In this document: positions 25,984-35,840 of the stretch, in pieces | Numbering within the stretch: position 1 is the first letter of the stretch | Layout: each line of letters opens with the position of its first letter | NCBI RefSeq assembly: GCF_017916475.1 | Contig: NZ_JAFMTB010000002.1 | Span: 1,302,001 to 1,366,000 of the forward strand | Length of the DNA: 64,000 bases | Reading direction: 5' to 3' | DNA from: Patulibacter sp. SYSU D01012 | GTDB lineage: Bacteria > Actinomycetota > Thermoleophilia > Solirubrobacterales > Solirubrobacteraceae | Program-made: the position numbers and the translations under genes | Notes under the pieces: generated by a model | Seen by the model: the letters and a program-made list of their open reading frames with translations, nothing else | Databases searched by the model: none | What the model was told of the DNA's origin: nothing

Positions 25984-27841
25984 CGCCCCGGCCGACGGCG
26001 GCGCGCGGCTCGTCGTCGGCGTCGACGTCGGCAACTCCACCACCGAGGCGTGCGTGGCGGAGCTGCCGGCGGACGGGCCCGTGCGCTTCCGCGGCGGCCA
26101 CCTGGCGCGCACGAGCGGCGTGAAGGGCACGGACCAGAACGTCGCCGGCGTCGTCGCGGCGGTCGAGGGCGCGCTCGCGGCCTGCGGGCGCACCCGCGCC
26201 GAGGTCGACGTCGTCCTGCTCAACGAGGCGACGCCGGTCATCTCGGGGATGGCGATGGAGACCATCACCGAGACGGTCATCACCGAGTCGACGATGATCG
26301 GCCACGACCCCTCGACGCCCGGCGGCGAGGGCCTGGGCGTCGGCGTGACGACCCCCTTCGCCGCGCTCGGCGAGGCCGCGGAGGGCGCGGCCGTGATCGT
26401 CGTGATCCCGCGCGAGGTCGACTTCGAGGACGCCGCCGCGGGCCTGCAGGCCGCCCGCGACCGCGGTGTCGACGTGCGCGGCGCGGTCGTCCAGCGCGAC
26501 GACGCCCGCCTGATCGCCAACCGCCTGACCGACCCGCTGCCGATCGTCGACGAGGTCACGCTCGTCGAGAAGGTGCCCCTGGGCATGGACGCCGCCGTCG
26601 AGGTCGCCGCGCCCGGCCGGACGATCCGCACGCTGTCCAACTCGTACGGCCTGGCCACGATCTTCGGGCTCGAGGCCGAGGAGACGCGCCTGATCGCGCC
26701 GGTCTCGCGCGCGCTGATCGGCAACCGCTCCGCCGTCGTCGTCCGCACGCCCCAGGGCGACATCGTCGACCGCCGCATCCCCGCCGGCTCCCTCGAGCTC
26801 GTCGGCGAGCGCACCCGCCGCAGCGTCGACGTCGACGCCGGGGCCGAGGAGATCATGCGCGCACTGCGGGCCGTCCGGCCGCTCGAGGACGCCACGGGCG
26901 CCGCGGGCACGAACGTCGGCGGGATGCTCGCCGGCGTCCGCGACGCGATGGCGGCGCTGACGGACGACGACCCCGGCGACGTGCGCATCCGCGACCTGCT
27001 CGCCGTCGACACCGTGGTCCCGCAGGAGGTCCGCGGCGGCCTGGCCGGCGAGTTCGCGCTCGAGAACGCCGTCGCGCTCGCGGCCATGGTCCGCACGGGC
27101 CGCACCGCGATGGAGCGCCTGGCCGCGGCGCTGCGCGACGAGCTGGGCTGCGCGGTCGAGATCGGCGGCGTCGAGGCCGACATGGCCATCCGCGGCGCGC
27201 TGACGACCCCGGGGACGGACCGCCCGCTCGCCGTCCTGGACCTGGGCGGCGGCTCGACCGACGCCGCGCTCGCCGACCGCGACGGCGAGATCCGCACCGT
27301 CCACGTGTCGGGGGCCGGCGACCTGGTCACGAAGCTCATCCAGTCCGAGCTGGGCCTGGAGGACCGCGAGGTCGCCGAGGGCATCAAGCGCGAGCCGCTC
27401 GCCAAGGTGGAGGGCCTGTTCCAGCTGCGGCTCGAGGACGGCTCGGTGCAGTTCTTCGAGGAGCCGCTGCCCGCCGAGGTCTTCGCCCGCGTGGTGACGC
27501 TCGGCGACGACGGCCGCCTGACGCCGATCCCCGGCCGCCATGGCCTGGACCGGATCCGCCACGTGCGCCGCGAGGCCAAGCGCCGCGTCTTCGTCGTCAA
27601 CGCCCTGCGCGCGCTCGAGCAGGTCGCGCCCGGCGGGTCGATCCGGCGCCTGGACTTCGTGGTCCTGCTCGGCGGCTCGTCCCTGGACTTCGAGATCCCC
27701 GAGATGATCTCGGCCGCCACCGCCGAGTTCGGGATCGTCTGCGGCACGGGCAACGTCCGCGGCACGGAGGGCCCGCGCAACGCCGTCGCCACCGGCCTGG
27801 TCGCCGCCCACGCCGAGCGCCGCGCCGGGGTGCCGGCGTGA
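25967..27841 (+). CDS. pduG: Diol dehydratase reactivase, large subunit
   Basis: Chaperone-like ATPase that releases damaged cobalamin from inactivated diol dehydratase. The 624 residues (family about 610) begin with the actin-fold phosphate loop VVGVDVGNSTTEACVAEL. The swivelling domain contains NEATPVISGMAMETITETVITESTMIGH and the second phosphate motif is LAVLDLGGGSTDAALADRDG. GGSSLDFEIPEMIS near the C-terminus is also conserved. It starts inside the end of pduD and ends in a GTGA overlap with pduH, so production of the two reactivase subunits is coupled. Confidence 0.95.
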   Translation: MSGSPDAPADGGARLVVGVDVGNSTTEACVAELPADGPVRFRGGHLARTSGVKGTDQNVAGVVAAVEGALAACGRTRAEVDVVLLNEATPVISGMAMETITETVITESTMIGHDPSTPGGEGLGVGVTTPFAALGEAAEGAAVIVVIPREVDFEDAAAGLQAARDRGVDVRGAVVQRDDARLIANRLTDPLPIVDEVTLVEKVPLGMDAAVEVAAPGRTIRTLSNSYGLATIFGLEAEETRLIAPVSRALIGNRSAVVVRTPQGDIVDRRIPAGSLELVGERTRRSVDVDAGAEEIMRALRAVRPLEDATGAAGTNVGGMLAGVRDAMAALTDDDPGDVRIRDLLAVDTVVPQEVRGGLAGEFALENAVALAAMVRTGRTAMERLAAALRDELGCAVEIGGVEADMAIRGALTTPGTDRPLAVLDLGGGSTDAALADRDGEIRTVHVSGAGDLVTKLIQSELGLEDREVAEGIKREPLAKVEGLFQLRLEDGSVQFFEEPLPAEVFARVVTLGDDGRLTPIPGRHGLDRIRHVRREAKRRVFVVNALRALEQVAPGGSIRRLDFVVLLGGSSLDFEIPEMISAATAEFGIVCGTGNVRGTEGPRNAVATGLVAAHAERRAGVPA

Positions 27842-28224
27842 GCGACCTGCGCCGCGGGCCGCGCCGCGACGAGGCGCGGCGGCGGTCCGTCCTCGTCGCC
27901 CGCCTGTCCGGCGCCGGCGACCGCGCGCTCCGCGACGTCCTCGCGGGCCTGGAGGAGGAGGGCGTCCCCGCCGACGTCGAGCCCGCCGAGGGCCCCCTCG
28001 CGGCCTGCGCCCACGCCGCCGCCGGCCGCGCCGCGCTGCGCGTCGGCGTCGCGCTGGGCCCCGCCGAGGCGTGCGTCCACGCCGTCGCCCTGCCGGCCGA
28101 CGCGCCCCTCCTGCACCGCCGCGACCCCGACGCCGACGCCCTGCGCCGCCTGGGCCAGGACGCCGCGCGCCTGGTGAAGACCGTCCCCCTGACCCTGAGC
28201 CCCGACGACCGGAGTCCCCGATGA
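27838..28224 (+). CDS. pduH: Diol dehydratase reactivase, small subunit
   Basis: Beta subunit of the reactivase; structurally similar to the dehydratase medium subunit and exchanged for it during reactivation. The 128 residues include an arginine-rich start, then a domain with GLEEEGVPADVEP, AAGRAALRVGVALGP and AVALPADAPLLHR, and the terminal helix LRRLGQDAARLVKTVPL, all as in PduH/DdrB. The GTG at 27838 overlaps the pduG stop (GTGA), and the stop overlaps the next ATG (ATGA). It is hidden in an open frame that starts much earlier antiphase to pduG; the GTG start is set by family length. Confidence 0.9.
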   Translation: MSDLRRGPRRDEARRRSVLVARLSGAGDRALRDVLAGLEEEGVPADVEPAEGPLAACAHAAAGRAALRVGVALGPAEACVHAVALPADAPLLHRRDPDADALRRLGQDAARLVKTVPLTLSPDDRSPR

Positions 28225-28709
28225 GTCCGCAGACGAGCACCCCTGCCAAGCCCGCCGCGAAGCCGCGCGCGCCGCGCCGCAGCGCCAAGGCCGCCGCCCC
28301 CGCGCGCATGACCCTCGAGGCCGCCGAGGCCGTGGTCGCCGCCGCGAAGGCCGAGGCCGTCCGGATCGGCCAGCCGATGAACATCGCCGTCGTCGACGCC
28401 GGCGGGCACCTCGTCGCGTTCGCCCGGATGGACGGCGCGATCTTCGCGTCGATCGACATCTCGCAGCGCAAGGCCTACACCTCGGCCGCGATGAAGCTCG
28501 AGACCGCCGCCCTGGCCGAGGTCACCCAGCCGGGCGCGCCGCTCTACGGCCTGGAGCACCTGTCGGGCGGCCTGGTGACCTTCGCCGGCGGCGTCCCGCT
28601 GCCCGGCCCGGACGGCGAGCCGCTCGGCGCGATCGGCGTCAGCGCCGGGACCGTGGAGGAGGACCAGCAGGTCGCGAAGGCTGGCGCGGCCGCCTGGAGC
28701 GCGGCATGA
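28221..28709 (+). CDS. GlcG/HbpS-type (PduO C-terminal-like) protein
   Basis: Small domain related to the C-terminal part of PduO, GlcG and the haem-binding HbpS, frequently linked to diol and glycolate metabolism. The 162 residues have a basic Ala/Lys/Pro tail of about 30. The domain then shows MTLEAAEAVVAAAKAEAVRIG, NIAVVDAGGHLVAFARMDGAI, SQRKAYTSAAMKL and GVSAGTVEEDQQVAKAGAAAW. A cofactor role (cobalamin or haem) is inference from the family. ATGA overlaps on both sides tie it to pduH and to the acyl-CoA synthetase. Confidence 0.88.
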   Translation: MSPQTSTPAKPAAKPRAPRRSAKAAAPARMTLEAAEAVVAAAKAEAVRIGQPMNIAVVDAGGHLVAFARMDGAIFASIDISQRKAYTSAAMKLETAALAEVTQPGAPLYGLEHLSGGLVTFAGGVPLPGPDGEPLGAIGVSAGTVEEDQQVAKAGAAAWSAA

Positions 28710-30319
28710 TGGCCAGCGACATGGCCGCCCCCGCGAAGTCCTACGACGAGCTCGTCGCGCGCCACCGCTGGGAGGTCCCCGAGCGGTACAACATCGCGTC
28801 CGACGTCTGCGACAAGCACCCCGACGACAAGCCGGCGATGGTGCACGAGGACCCCGACGGGAACCTCCGGCGCCTGGACTGGGGCGAGATGCGGGCGCTG
28901 GCGAACCGCTTCGCCAACGTCGCGACCGACCACGGCATCGGGCGCGGCGACGTCGTCGCGATGCTCGTCCCGCCGACCCCCGAGGCCGCCGCGGCGTTCC
29001 TGGGCACCTACAAGGCCGGCGCGATCCTGCTGCCGATGTCGGTCCTCTACGGCGACGAGGGCATCCGCCACCGCGTGAACGACTCGGGCGCCAAGCTCGT
29101 CGTGACGGACGAGGCGCACCGCGAGCAGATCGCCCGCGCCATCGACGGCCTGCCCGGCGCCGACGACCGCACGCTGCTCGTCCTCACCCCCGAGCTGCTC
29201 GCGGCCGCGTCCTCCGAGTTCACGACGGTCGACACGTCGTGCGACGACCCGGCGCAGCTCTTCTACACGTCCGGCACGACCGGCCTGGCGAAGGGCATCC
29301 TGCACGCGCACCGCTTCGTGCTCGCGCACCAGGAGTTCGAGCTCTGCCACGAGATCCAGGACGGCGAGCGCTTCCGCTCCATGAGCGAGTGGGCGTGGGC
29401 CGCCGGCATCAACCCGCTGCTCGGCGCCTGGCGCACCGGCGCCGTCCAGTACGTGCACCAGCGCAAGGGCGGGTTCTCGCCCGAGGACGAGCTCGCCTTC
29501 CTGCACCGGCACGAGATCACGAACCTCTTCACCACCCCGACGGCGATGCGCTCGCTCATGGCGGTCGAGAAGGCCGGCGAGCGGTACCCGATCCCGCTGC
29601 GCCGGGCGTGCTCGGCCGGCGAGCCGCTGAACCCCGAGGCGATCAAGTGGTTCCGGGAGCAGTTCGGCGTCACGGTGCTCGACTTCTACGGCCTGTCCGA
29701 GGGCTACCCGCTGTGCGCGAACTTCCCGTGGATGGAGGTCCGCGAGGGCTCGATGGGCCGCGTCATGCCGGGCTGGGACGTGCAGATCCTCGACGAGGAC
29801 GAGAAGCCCGTGCCCGTCGGCGAGCGCGGCGAGATCTGCTGGCGCAACGGCTCCAGCCCGACGTGGCCGCTCGGCTACTGGGACAAGCCCGAGGCGTCCG
29901 AGGCGACGTTCGGCGGCGAGTGGTTCCACACGAAGGACGCCGCCCGGATGGACGAGGACGGCTACGTGTGGTTCGAGGGCCGCGCCGACGACGTCATCCT
30001 GACCGCCGGCTACCGCGTCGGCCCGTTCGAGGTCGAGTCCGCGTGCCTGGAGCACCCGGCCGTCGCCGAGGCCGCGGCGGTCGCCAAGCCCGACGAGCGG
30101 CGCGGCTGGATCGTCAAGGCGTTCGTCGTCGCGGCCGAGGGCCACGCCGGCTCGGACGAGCTGGGCCGCGAGATCTCGACGTACGTGCGCGAGACGCACT
30201 CGGCCTACGCCTACCCGCGCGAGATCGAGTTCGTGGACGAGCTGCCGAAGACGCTGACCGGCAAGATCCGCCGGATCGAGCTGCGCGCGCTCGAGGAGGA
30301 GCGCGCGAAGCAGGGCTGA
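28706..30319 (+). CDS. AMP-dependent acyl-CoA synthetase in the diol dehydratase operon
   Basis: Ligase of the acetyl/medium-chain acyl-CoA synthetase type, 537 residues. Motifs are FYTSGTTGLAKGILHAHRF (about 189-207), DFYGLSEGYPLCA, EWFHTKDAARMDEDGYVWFEGRADDVILTAGYRVGPFEVE and the catalytic lysine in LPKTLTGKIRRIEL. As the last gene of the operon it probably activates the acid formed from the dehydratase product (propionate or 3-hydroxypropionate) to CoA. That would replace the CoA-dependent aldehyde dehydrogenase and phosphotransacylase route of the enteric pdu operon; this is inference. A 13-base-stem hairpin follows the stop. Confidence 0.9.
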   Translation: MMASDMAAPAKSYDELVARHRWEVPERYNIASDVCDKHPDDKPAMVHEDPDGNLRRLDWGEMRALANRFANVATDHGIGRGDVVAMLVPPTPEAAAAFLGTYKAGAILLPMSVLYGDEGIRHRVNDSGAKLVVTDEAHREQIARAIDGLPGADDRTLLVLTPELLAAASSEFTTVDTSCDDPAQLFYTSGTTGLAKGILHAHRFVLAHQEFELCHEIQDGERFRSMSEWAWAAGINPLLGAWRTGAVQYVHQRKGGFSPEDELAFLHRHEITNLFTTPTAMRSLMAVEKAGERYPIPLRRACSAGEPLNPEAIKWFREQFGVTVLDFYGLSEGYPLCANFPWMEVREGSMGRVMPGWDVQILDEDEKPVPVGERGEICWRNGSSPTWPLGYWDKPEASEATFGGEWFHTKDAARMDEDGYVWFEGRADDVILTAGYRVGPFEVESACLEHPAVAEAAAVAKPDERRGWIVKAFVVAAEGHAGSDELGREISTYVRETHSAYAYPREIEFVDELPKTLTGKIRRIELRALEEERAKQG

Positions 30320-30327
30320 CCCGTGCT

Positions 30328-30358
30328 CCCGCCCGCGGACCGGACGTCCGCGGGCGGG
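30328..30358 (+). terminator. Hairpin terminator after the diol dehydratase operon
   Basis: Perfect 13-base inverted repeat (30328-30340 with 30346-30358), loop CGGAC, 8 bases after the last stop. No T-run. The same hairpin could serve the convergent Ig-repeat gene ending at 30412. Confidence 0.7.
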
Positions 30359-30411
30359 GCTCCCGGGGCTGACGACCTCGCCGGCGGGCGCCGCCGGGGT
30401 CGCGGCGCCGG

Positions 30412-32937
30412 CTAGCGGCCGCGCGTCAGCACGATCGACGGCTGGCCCGGACGGCCCTGGCTGGGGCGCAGGCACGTGCGGTACGTGCGCGTGGTGCCGA
30501 GCTTCGGCCCGCGCCCGACCGTCTCGACGCGGACCCGCACCGGGCCGGCGGCGCGGCCGGCCAGGCTCACCGTCGCCGAGCGGGCGGCGCCCGACAGGCG
30601 CCGGACGCGCTCCCCGCCGACGGTGACGACGAACCCGCGGGCCTTCGCGCCGCGCGGCAGGCGCCAGTGCAGCGTCATCGAGCGCCGGCTGACGCAGGCC
30701 GCCGGGGCGATCGTGCCGGGCGAGGGAGCGGCCGAGCCGCCGGTCGCCGGCGCGGCCGGGGTCGCGGCCGCGGGCGCGGCCGGGGCGGCCGGTGCCTGGA
30801 CGTCCCACGTCACGGTGCGCGGGGCGCCGACGGTGCCGGCCGCGTTGATCATCCGCACGCGCAGCGTGTGGCGGCCGACCGCCAAGCCGGTCACGGCGAC
30901 CGGCGAGGAGCAGACCTGGAAGGGCCCGTCGTCCAGGCTGCACTCGGCGGTCGACCCGGCGGGCGTCTCGAACGCGACCTCGGTCGTCGTCTTCGTGCTG
31001 TCGGCGGGCGGCGTCACGGCCGGCGCGGCGGGGACGCTCGTGTCGACGGTCCACGTCGCCTTCGCCGGGACCGCCGTCTCGTTCCCGGCGGCGTCGACCT
31101 GGGTGACCTTCACGACGTGCTCGCCGTCCGTCAGGCCGGTCAGGACGAGCGGGCTGTCGCACTCGTGGTACGCCCCGCCGTCGACGGAGCAGCGGAACGC
31201 GCTGTCGGGCTCGCCGGCGAGCGCGATCGTCGCGTGGTCGACCGCGACGGTGCCGGTGGGCGCACCCGTCAGGACGGGGGTGGCGGGCGCCTTCGTGTCG
31301 ACGGTCCACGACGCCTTGGCGACGGGGGTGCTCTCGTTGCCGGCCGCGTCGACCTGCTTGACCTCGAGGACGTGGCCGCCGTCCTCCAGGCCCGTCAGGA
31401 CGAGCGGGCTGTCGCACTCGCGGAAGGCCTCGCCGTCGAGGGAGCAGCGGAAGGCGGCGCCGGCCTCGCCGACGAGCGTGATCGACGCGTGGTCGGTGCC
31501 GACGGTGCCCGAGGGCGCGCCGAGCAGGATCGGCGTGCTCGGGGGCGTGGTGTCGACCTTCCAGCTGGCGGTGGCGACGTCGGTGCCGACGTTGCCGGCC
31601 GCGTCGACCTGCGTGATGCGGACGACGTGGTCGCCGTCCGCCAGCCCGGTGATGGTGAGCGGGCTGGTGCAGGCGACGTACGGGCCGCCCTCGACGGAGC
31701 AGCGGAAGGAGGCGCCGGCCTCGCCCGAGAACGACAGCGACGCGCCGGACGAGGCGACCGTGCCGCTCGGCGCGCTCGTGAACGTCGGGGCGCCGGGCGG
31801 CGTGCCGTCGACGGTCCACGTGCGGTCCGTCTGCGGACCCGGGTCGCCGGCCGAGTTCACCGCGCGGACCGAGAAGGTGTGCGGGCCGTCCGCCAGCCCC
31901 GAGAGGGTCTTCGGCGACGTGCAGTCGGCGAACGCGCCGCTGTCGAGGGCGCACTCGAAGGCCACCGCGTTCGCGGCGTCCCCCGCGGCCGGGGCGAAGG
32001 CCGGGCTGGCCGTGCGGGCGTTCGTCGTGCCGCTCTGCGCCGGCAGGCCACCCGTGATCCGCGGCGGCTGGGCGAGCGCGGGGCGCGAGAAGTTCCACAC
32101 GACCGAGAACGTCTTCGTCGCGCCGGCGGCGAACGCGACGTCCCAGTCGGTCGCCAGGCCGGAGTCCTGGAGCGCCGGGTCGACGACGTCGGGCAGCGAC
32201 CCGTAGCCGCTGTCCCCCGTCGCAGCGTAGAACGTGGAGGCCGGGCCCGAGTAGTAGTGGACCCACGGCGGGACGCCCTGCTCGACCAGCTGAATGCTCG
32301 TGCCGTCCGGGGCGACGGTGCCCAGCACGCGGGACGCCGACGCGCCCGAGAGCGTCCCGCTGCCGCGGGTCTCGCCGGCGACGACCGGGTCCCCGCCCTC
32401 GAACACCTGCATGGGAGCGGGGCTCCCGCTCACGTTCTTGACCGCCCAGGTCGCCGTGAACCGCGACGTCCCGCTGACGTGCGTGATCGTCTGCGTCACC
32501 TCGGCCGTGGTGCCCGCCTTGAACTGCGAGACGACGACGTACGGATCGCCGACCGTCCCGCTCCCCGTCAGCGCCGGCGCCGACGTCTGCGTGAACGGCG
32601 TGTTGTCGGTGGAGTGCACGTCCTGGCCCGAGTACAGCCCCGACGACGTGTTCAGCGCGAACACGGTCGCGCTCGAGTCGTTGAGCCCGGTCGTGTCGGG
32701 CCCCGAGAAGAGCGAGGTGCGGGCCGTCGAGAAGCGCGCGGACACCTTGCCGGCCTTGCCGGGGGCGCCGGAGACCCCGATCTTCAGGGCGGATCCGGGG
32801 ATCGTGACGCCGCCCGCGCCGAGGCTGTCGGCCGCGGAGGCGCTGACCGGGACGAGGAGCGCGAGGGCCGAGGCGGCCGTCAGGGCGAGCGTGGAGCGCC
32901 GCAGCCGCGGGGCCGTGGCGGGATGAAGGGTGCGCAA
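30412..32937 (-). CDS. Secreted protein with bacterial Ig-like repeats
   Basis: Surface or secreted protein of unknown ligand. A TTG at 32937 with AGGA upstream gives 841 residues and places a clean signal peptide at the N-terminus (LALTAASALALLVPVSASA, cleavage before ADS); the frame is open to 33159 but only with Arg/Pro-rich sequence. Residues about 35-300 form a beta-rich domain (SRFTATWAVKNVSG, GGDPVVAGETRGSGTLSG). Four to five repeats of about 88 residues follow, each with FRCSVDGG and a CDSPLVLTGLxDGxH motif (two cysteines) and ending TWTVDTxxP, typical of Ig-like HYR/Big modules. A Pro/Ala linker and a C-terminal domain with one Cys close the protein. Confidence 0.75.
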   Translation of the reverse strand: MRTLHPATAPRLRRSTLALTAASALALLVPVSASAADSLGAGGVTIPGSALKIGVSGAPGKAGKVSARFSTARTSLFSGPDTTGLNDSSATVFALNTSSGLYSGQDVHSTDNTPFTQTSAPALTGSGTVGDPYVVVSQFKAGTTAEVTQTITHVSGTSRFTATWAVKNVSGSPAPMQVFEGGDPVVAGETRGSGTLSGASASRVLGTVAPDGTSIQLVEQGVPPWVHYYSGPASTFYAATGDSGYGSLPDVVDPALQDSGLATDWDVAFAAGATKTFSVVWNFSRPALAQPPRITGGLPAQSGTTNARTASPAFAPAAGDAANAVAFECALDSGAFADCTSPKTLSGLADGPHTFSVRAVNSAGDPGPQTDRTWTVDGTPPGAPTFTSAPSGTVASSGASLSFSGEAGASFRCSVEGGPYVACTSPLTITGLADGDHVVRITQVDAAGNVGTDVATASWKVDTTPPSTPILLGAPSGTVGTDHASITLVGEAGAAFRCSLDGEAFRECDSPLVLTGLEDGGHVLEVKQVDAAGNESTPVAKASWTVDTKAPATPVLTGAPTGTVAVDHATIALAGEPDSAFRCSVDGGAYHECDSPLVLTGLTDGEHVVKVTQVDAAGNETAVPAKATWTVDTSVPAAPAVTPPADSTKTTTEVAFETPAGSTAECSLDDGPFQVCSSPVAVTGLAVGRHTLRVRMINAAGTVGAPRTVTWDVQAPAAPAAPAAATPAAPATGGSAAPSPGTIAPAACVSRRSMTLHWRLPRGAKARGFVVTVGGERVRRLSGAARSATVSLAGRAAGPVRVRVETVGRGPKLGTTRTYRTCLRPSQGRPGQPSIVLTRGR

Positions 32938-33310
32938 GGGGATCCTGTTCGGGTGCGGTCGCGGCGGCCGGCGGAAGGGCGCCGCGGGAAGAGCGAGGAC
33001 GCATACGGCGTTCACCGCGTACGTCTCCTGTATCGACGGACCGGCTCCGCGACTTGAGGGACGCACGCCGCGGCCGCGCAATCGGGACGGGCCGTCCCGC
33101 CTGCGGACGCCGGGCGGCGCGCGTTCCGAGACGCGGCCTCTCGCCTGGCGTCCGTCCACGGACGTGCGTCCACGCGCCCGTCAGCGGGACGCACGCCGGG
33201 CCGATGTACCGGGGTGGCGAGGGTCCTCCCCGTCGCCCCGGACACGCTCCGTGGGACGGCGGGGAGGGCGCCGCCGCCGCGTCGTCCTCGACCCCGGATC
33301 CCCCCCCACC
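32938..33310. other. Divergent intergenic region between the Ig-repeat and subtilase genes
   Basis: These 373 bases contain no supported gene. GGGACGCACGCC occurs at about 33058-33069 and again near 33186-33197. The region should hold two divergent promoters; no strong hexamer pair is evident. Confidence 0.5.
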
Positions 33311-35128
33311 GTGACCGCTCCCCGCCGCTCCTCCGTCGCCGCCCTCGCGGCCGCGACGCTCCTGGCCGTCCCGTCGTTCGCGCACGCCGACGCGCCGGTC
33401 GTCGGGGCGTCGGACCCGGCGGCGATCCCCGGCCGCTACGTCGTCGTCCTGCGCGCCGACGCCGACGCGGCGGCGCGCGACGCGGCCGCCCAGGTGGCGC
33501 GCGCCCGCGGCGGATCGGTCGCCCGCACGTACGGCCGCGCGCTGCGCGGGTTCGCCGGCACGCTGCCGGCCGCCGCGCTCCGCGACGTGCGCAAGGATCG
33601 GAACGTCGCGTACGTCGAGGCGGACCGCACGCTGCGCGCGAGCGCGACGCAGACCTCCGCCCCGTGGGGCCTGGACCGCCTGGACCAGCGGGCCCTGCCC
33701 CTCGACGGCGCCTTCACGACCGCGGCGACCGGGGCCGGCGTCACCGCCTACGTCCTCGACACCGGCATCCGCGCCAGCCACGCGGACTTCGGCGGCCGCG
33801 TCACCTCCGGCTTCTCGGCGATCGCCGACGGGCGCGGCACGGACGACTGCCAGGGGCACGGCACCCACGTCGCCGGCACCATCGGCGGCCGCACCGCCGG
33901 CGTCGCGAAGGGCGTCGCCCTGCGCGCCGTGCGCGTGCTCGGCTGCGACGGCACGGGGACGACCTCGGGCGTCGTCGCCGGCGTCGACTGGGTCACCGCG
34001 GACCACCCGGCCGGCACGCCGGCCGTCGCGAACATGAGCCTGGGCGGCGGGACGTCGCGGGCCCTGGACGACGCGGTCGCCCGCTCGATCGCCGACGGCG
34101 TCACGTACGCGATCGCCGCCGGCAACGACGGCGCGGACGCCTGCGCGTCGTCGCCCGGCCGGCTGCCCGCCGCGATCACGGTCGGCGCCACCGGGCGCAC
34201 GGACGCGCGCGCCCCGTTCTCCAACGCGGGCGCCTGCCTGGACCTGTTCGCGCCCGGCGCCGGCATCCTCTCGGACTGGAACGCCAGCGACACCGCGACC
34301 GCCACCCTGAGCGGCACGTCGATGGCCGCCCCGCACGTCGCCGGCGCCGCCGCGCTGCTGCTGCAGGCCACGCCGTCGGCGACCCCGGCCGCCGTCCGCG
34401 ACGCGCTCGTCGCCCGCGCCACGCCGGGCGTGGTGACCGACGCCGGCGCCGGCTCGCCGACCGCGCTGCTCTACGCCGGCGCCGCGGCGACCCCGCCGGC
34501 GACCCCGGCGCCCGCTCCGGCGCCGGAGCCCGCTCCGACCCCCGCGCCCGCTCCCGCCCCGGACCCCGCGCCCGCGCCCGCGCCGGCCCCCGCCCCCGAT
34601 CCCGATCCGGATCCCGTCGCCGTCGACGTGCTGACGAACGGCGGCTTCGAGGCCGGGAGCGCCGGCTGGGCCGCCGACCGCGGCGTCCTGCTGCGCGACC
34701 CCGCCGGCTCGCGCAGCGGCGCCTGGCACGCCCGCCTGGGCGGCCGCGGCCGCCTGAGCACCGGCATCCTGGCGCAGACCGTGACGATCCCCCGGGACGG
34801 GGAGCTGGCGCTGTGGCTGCGCGTCGACACGGCGGAGGCGACGGCGCGATCCCGCCGCCTGCGGGCGCGCGCCGCCCGCCGGGCCCGCTCGCGCGCCGCG
34901 AAGGCCGCCACGGCGGGGCGCGACACCCTGCGGGTGCAGCTCGTCTCCGGGCGCACCGTCGTCACGCTCGCGACGTTCGACGAGACCGACCGGGGCGGCT
35001 ACGCGCCGCACGTCGTCGACCTGGCGGACTTCGCCGGCCGCCGTGTCGTCCTGCGCTTCGTCGTGCGGGAGAACCAGGGCAAGGCGACGAGCTTCCGGCT
35101 CGACGACCTGCGCCTGACGGGGTTCTAG
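33311..35128 (+). CDS. Secreted subtilisin-like serine protease (S8) with C-terminal domain
   Basis: Exported protease. From the GTG at 33311 the 605-residue precursor has a signal peptide ([17 protein letters not shown]), an inhibitor I9 propeptide ([12 protein letters not shown] to [12 protein letters not shown]) and a peptidase S8 domain. The catalytic triad is Asp150 in VLDTGI, His183 in GHGTHVAGT and Ser337 in SGTSMAAPH, with the oxyanion Asn in IAAGNDG. A Pro/Ala/Asp linker (about 395-435) leads to a jelly-roll-like domain starting [11 protein letters not shown]. That module resembles carbohydrate-binding or proprotein-convertase P-like domains. It is divergent from the Ig-repeat gene. 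Confidence 0.92.
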   Translation: MTAPRRSSVAALAAATLLAVPSFAHADAPVVGASDPAAIPGRYVVVLRADADAAARDAAAQVARARGGSVARTYGRALRGFAGTLPAAALRDVRKDRNVAYVEADRTLRASATQTSAPWGLDRLDQRALPLDGAFTTAATGAGVTAYVLDTGIRASHADFGGRVTSGFSAIADGRGTDDCQGHGTHVAGTIGGRTAGVAKGVALRAVRVLGCDGTGTTSGVVAGVDWVTADHPAGTPAVANMSLGGGTSRALDDAVARSIADGVTYAIAAGNDGADACASSPGRLPAAITVGATGRTDARAPFSNAGACLDLFAPGAGILSDWNASDTATATLSGTSMAAPHVAGAAALLLQATPSATPAAVRDALVARATPGVVTDAGAGSPTALLYAGAAATPPATPAPAPAPEPAPTPAPAPAPDPAPAPAPAPAPDPDPDPVAVDVLTNGGFEAGSAGWAADRGVLLRDPAGSRSGAWHARLGGRGRLSTGILAQTVTIPRDGELALWLRVDTAEATARSRRLRARAARRARSRAAKAATAGRDTLRVQLVSGRTVVTLATFDETDRGGYAPHVVDLADFAGRRVVLRFVVRENQGKATSFRLDDLRLTGF

Positions 35129-35171
35129 GCGACGGCGTTCGGACCGGGTCGCACGGGCGTCCCGGAGCCAC

Positions 35172-35195
35172 GCCGGCCCGGGCGCCCGGGCCGGC
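35172..35195. terminator. Perfect 24-base palindrome between convergent genes
   Basis: Both arms of 12 bases pair without mismatch (35172-35183 with 35184-35195). It lies between the ends of the protease gene (35128) and the VanZ gene (35268) and could terminate both strands. Confidence 0.55.
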
Positions 35196-35267
35196 CGGCG
35201 TCGCGTCCTCGCGGGGCCGGCCGGGCTCGCGTCCCGACGGGGGACGGGGCCGGCCGAGGGTCGCGGC

Positions 35268-35840
35268 CTAGCGGGCGCGGCCCACGCCCAGTGCCGCCGC
35301 CCCGCCCAGGCGCCCCACGAGCGGCGCCGCCGCCGGCACGCGGACCGCCGTCCGCAGCGCGGCGTACCCGAGCGCGCCGCCGAGGCCGTTCGCGATCAGG
35401 TCGTTGACGTCCGTGCTGCGGCCGTTGCCGAGGAGCACCGTGCACGCGAGCTGCAGCAGCTCGATGCCGAGGCTGACGGCGACCGCGACGAGCGCCGCCG
35501 TCCGGACGCTCGTCGCCAGGCGGAGCGGCCCGAGCAGCACGCCGAGCGGCAGGAACAGCACGACGTTGAGCGTGAAGGAGCGGGCGTCGGCGGTCACGAG
35601 CGGCACGAGGTCGAGCGTGCTCGTCCACGGCGACTGCGAGGCGTAGCGCCCGATGACCACGTCGAGCGGCAGCAGCGTGGCGCCGACGAGCGCCGCGGCG
35701 TACAGCGCGCAGGCGGCGGTGACGACCCGGCGCGAGGCCGGCGGCAGCCCGGACAGGCGCCGCCACGCCAGGGCGGCGGCGCCGAGGGCGACGACCGCGA
35801 GCACGGGTGGGGCGGGGACGGAGAAGCGGATGTCGGTCAT
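35268..35840 (-). CDS. VanZ-like family membrane protein
   Basis: Integral membrane protein with the VanZ fold; VanZ itself gives low-level teicoplanin resistance, but most family members have no known role. The 190 residues have four to five helices. The family features are [33 protein letters not shown] and [35 protein letters not shown]. The ATG at 35840 with GAGG upstream is chosen over an ATG at 35912 that adds a basic non-conserved tail. Confidence 0.85.
   Translation of the reverse strand: MTDIRFSVPAPPVLAVVALGAAALAWRRLSGLPPASRRVVTAACALYAAALVGATLLPLDVVIGRYASQSPWTSTLDLVPLVTADARSFTLNVVLFLPLGVLLGPLRLATSVRTAALVAVAVSLGIELLQLACTVLLGNGRSTDVNDLIANGLGGALGYAALRTAVRVPAAAPLVGRLGGAAALGVGRAR

Noticed and set aside
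28544-35011. A minus-strand open frame of more than 2100 codons
   Set aside because: Composition-driven; it runs antisense to the acyl-CoA synthetase and the protease and out of frame through the Ig-repeat gene, with no domain.
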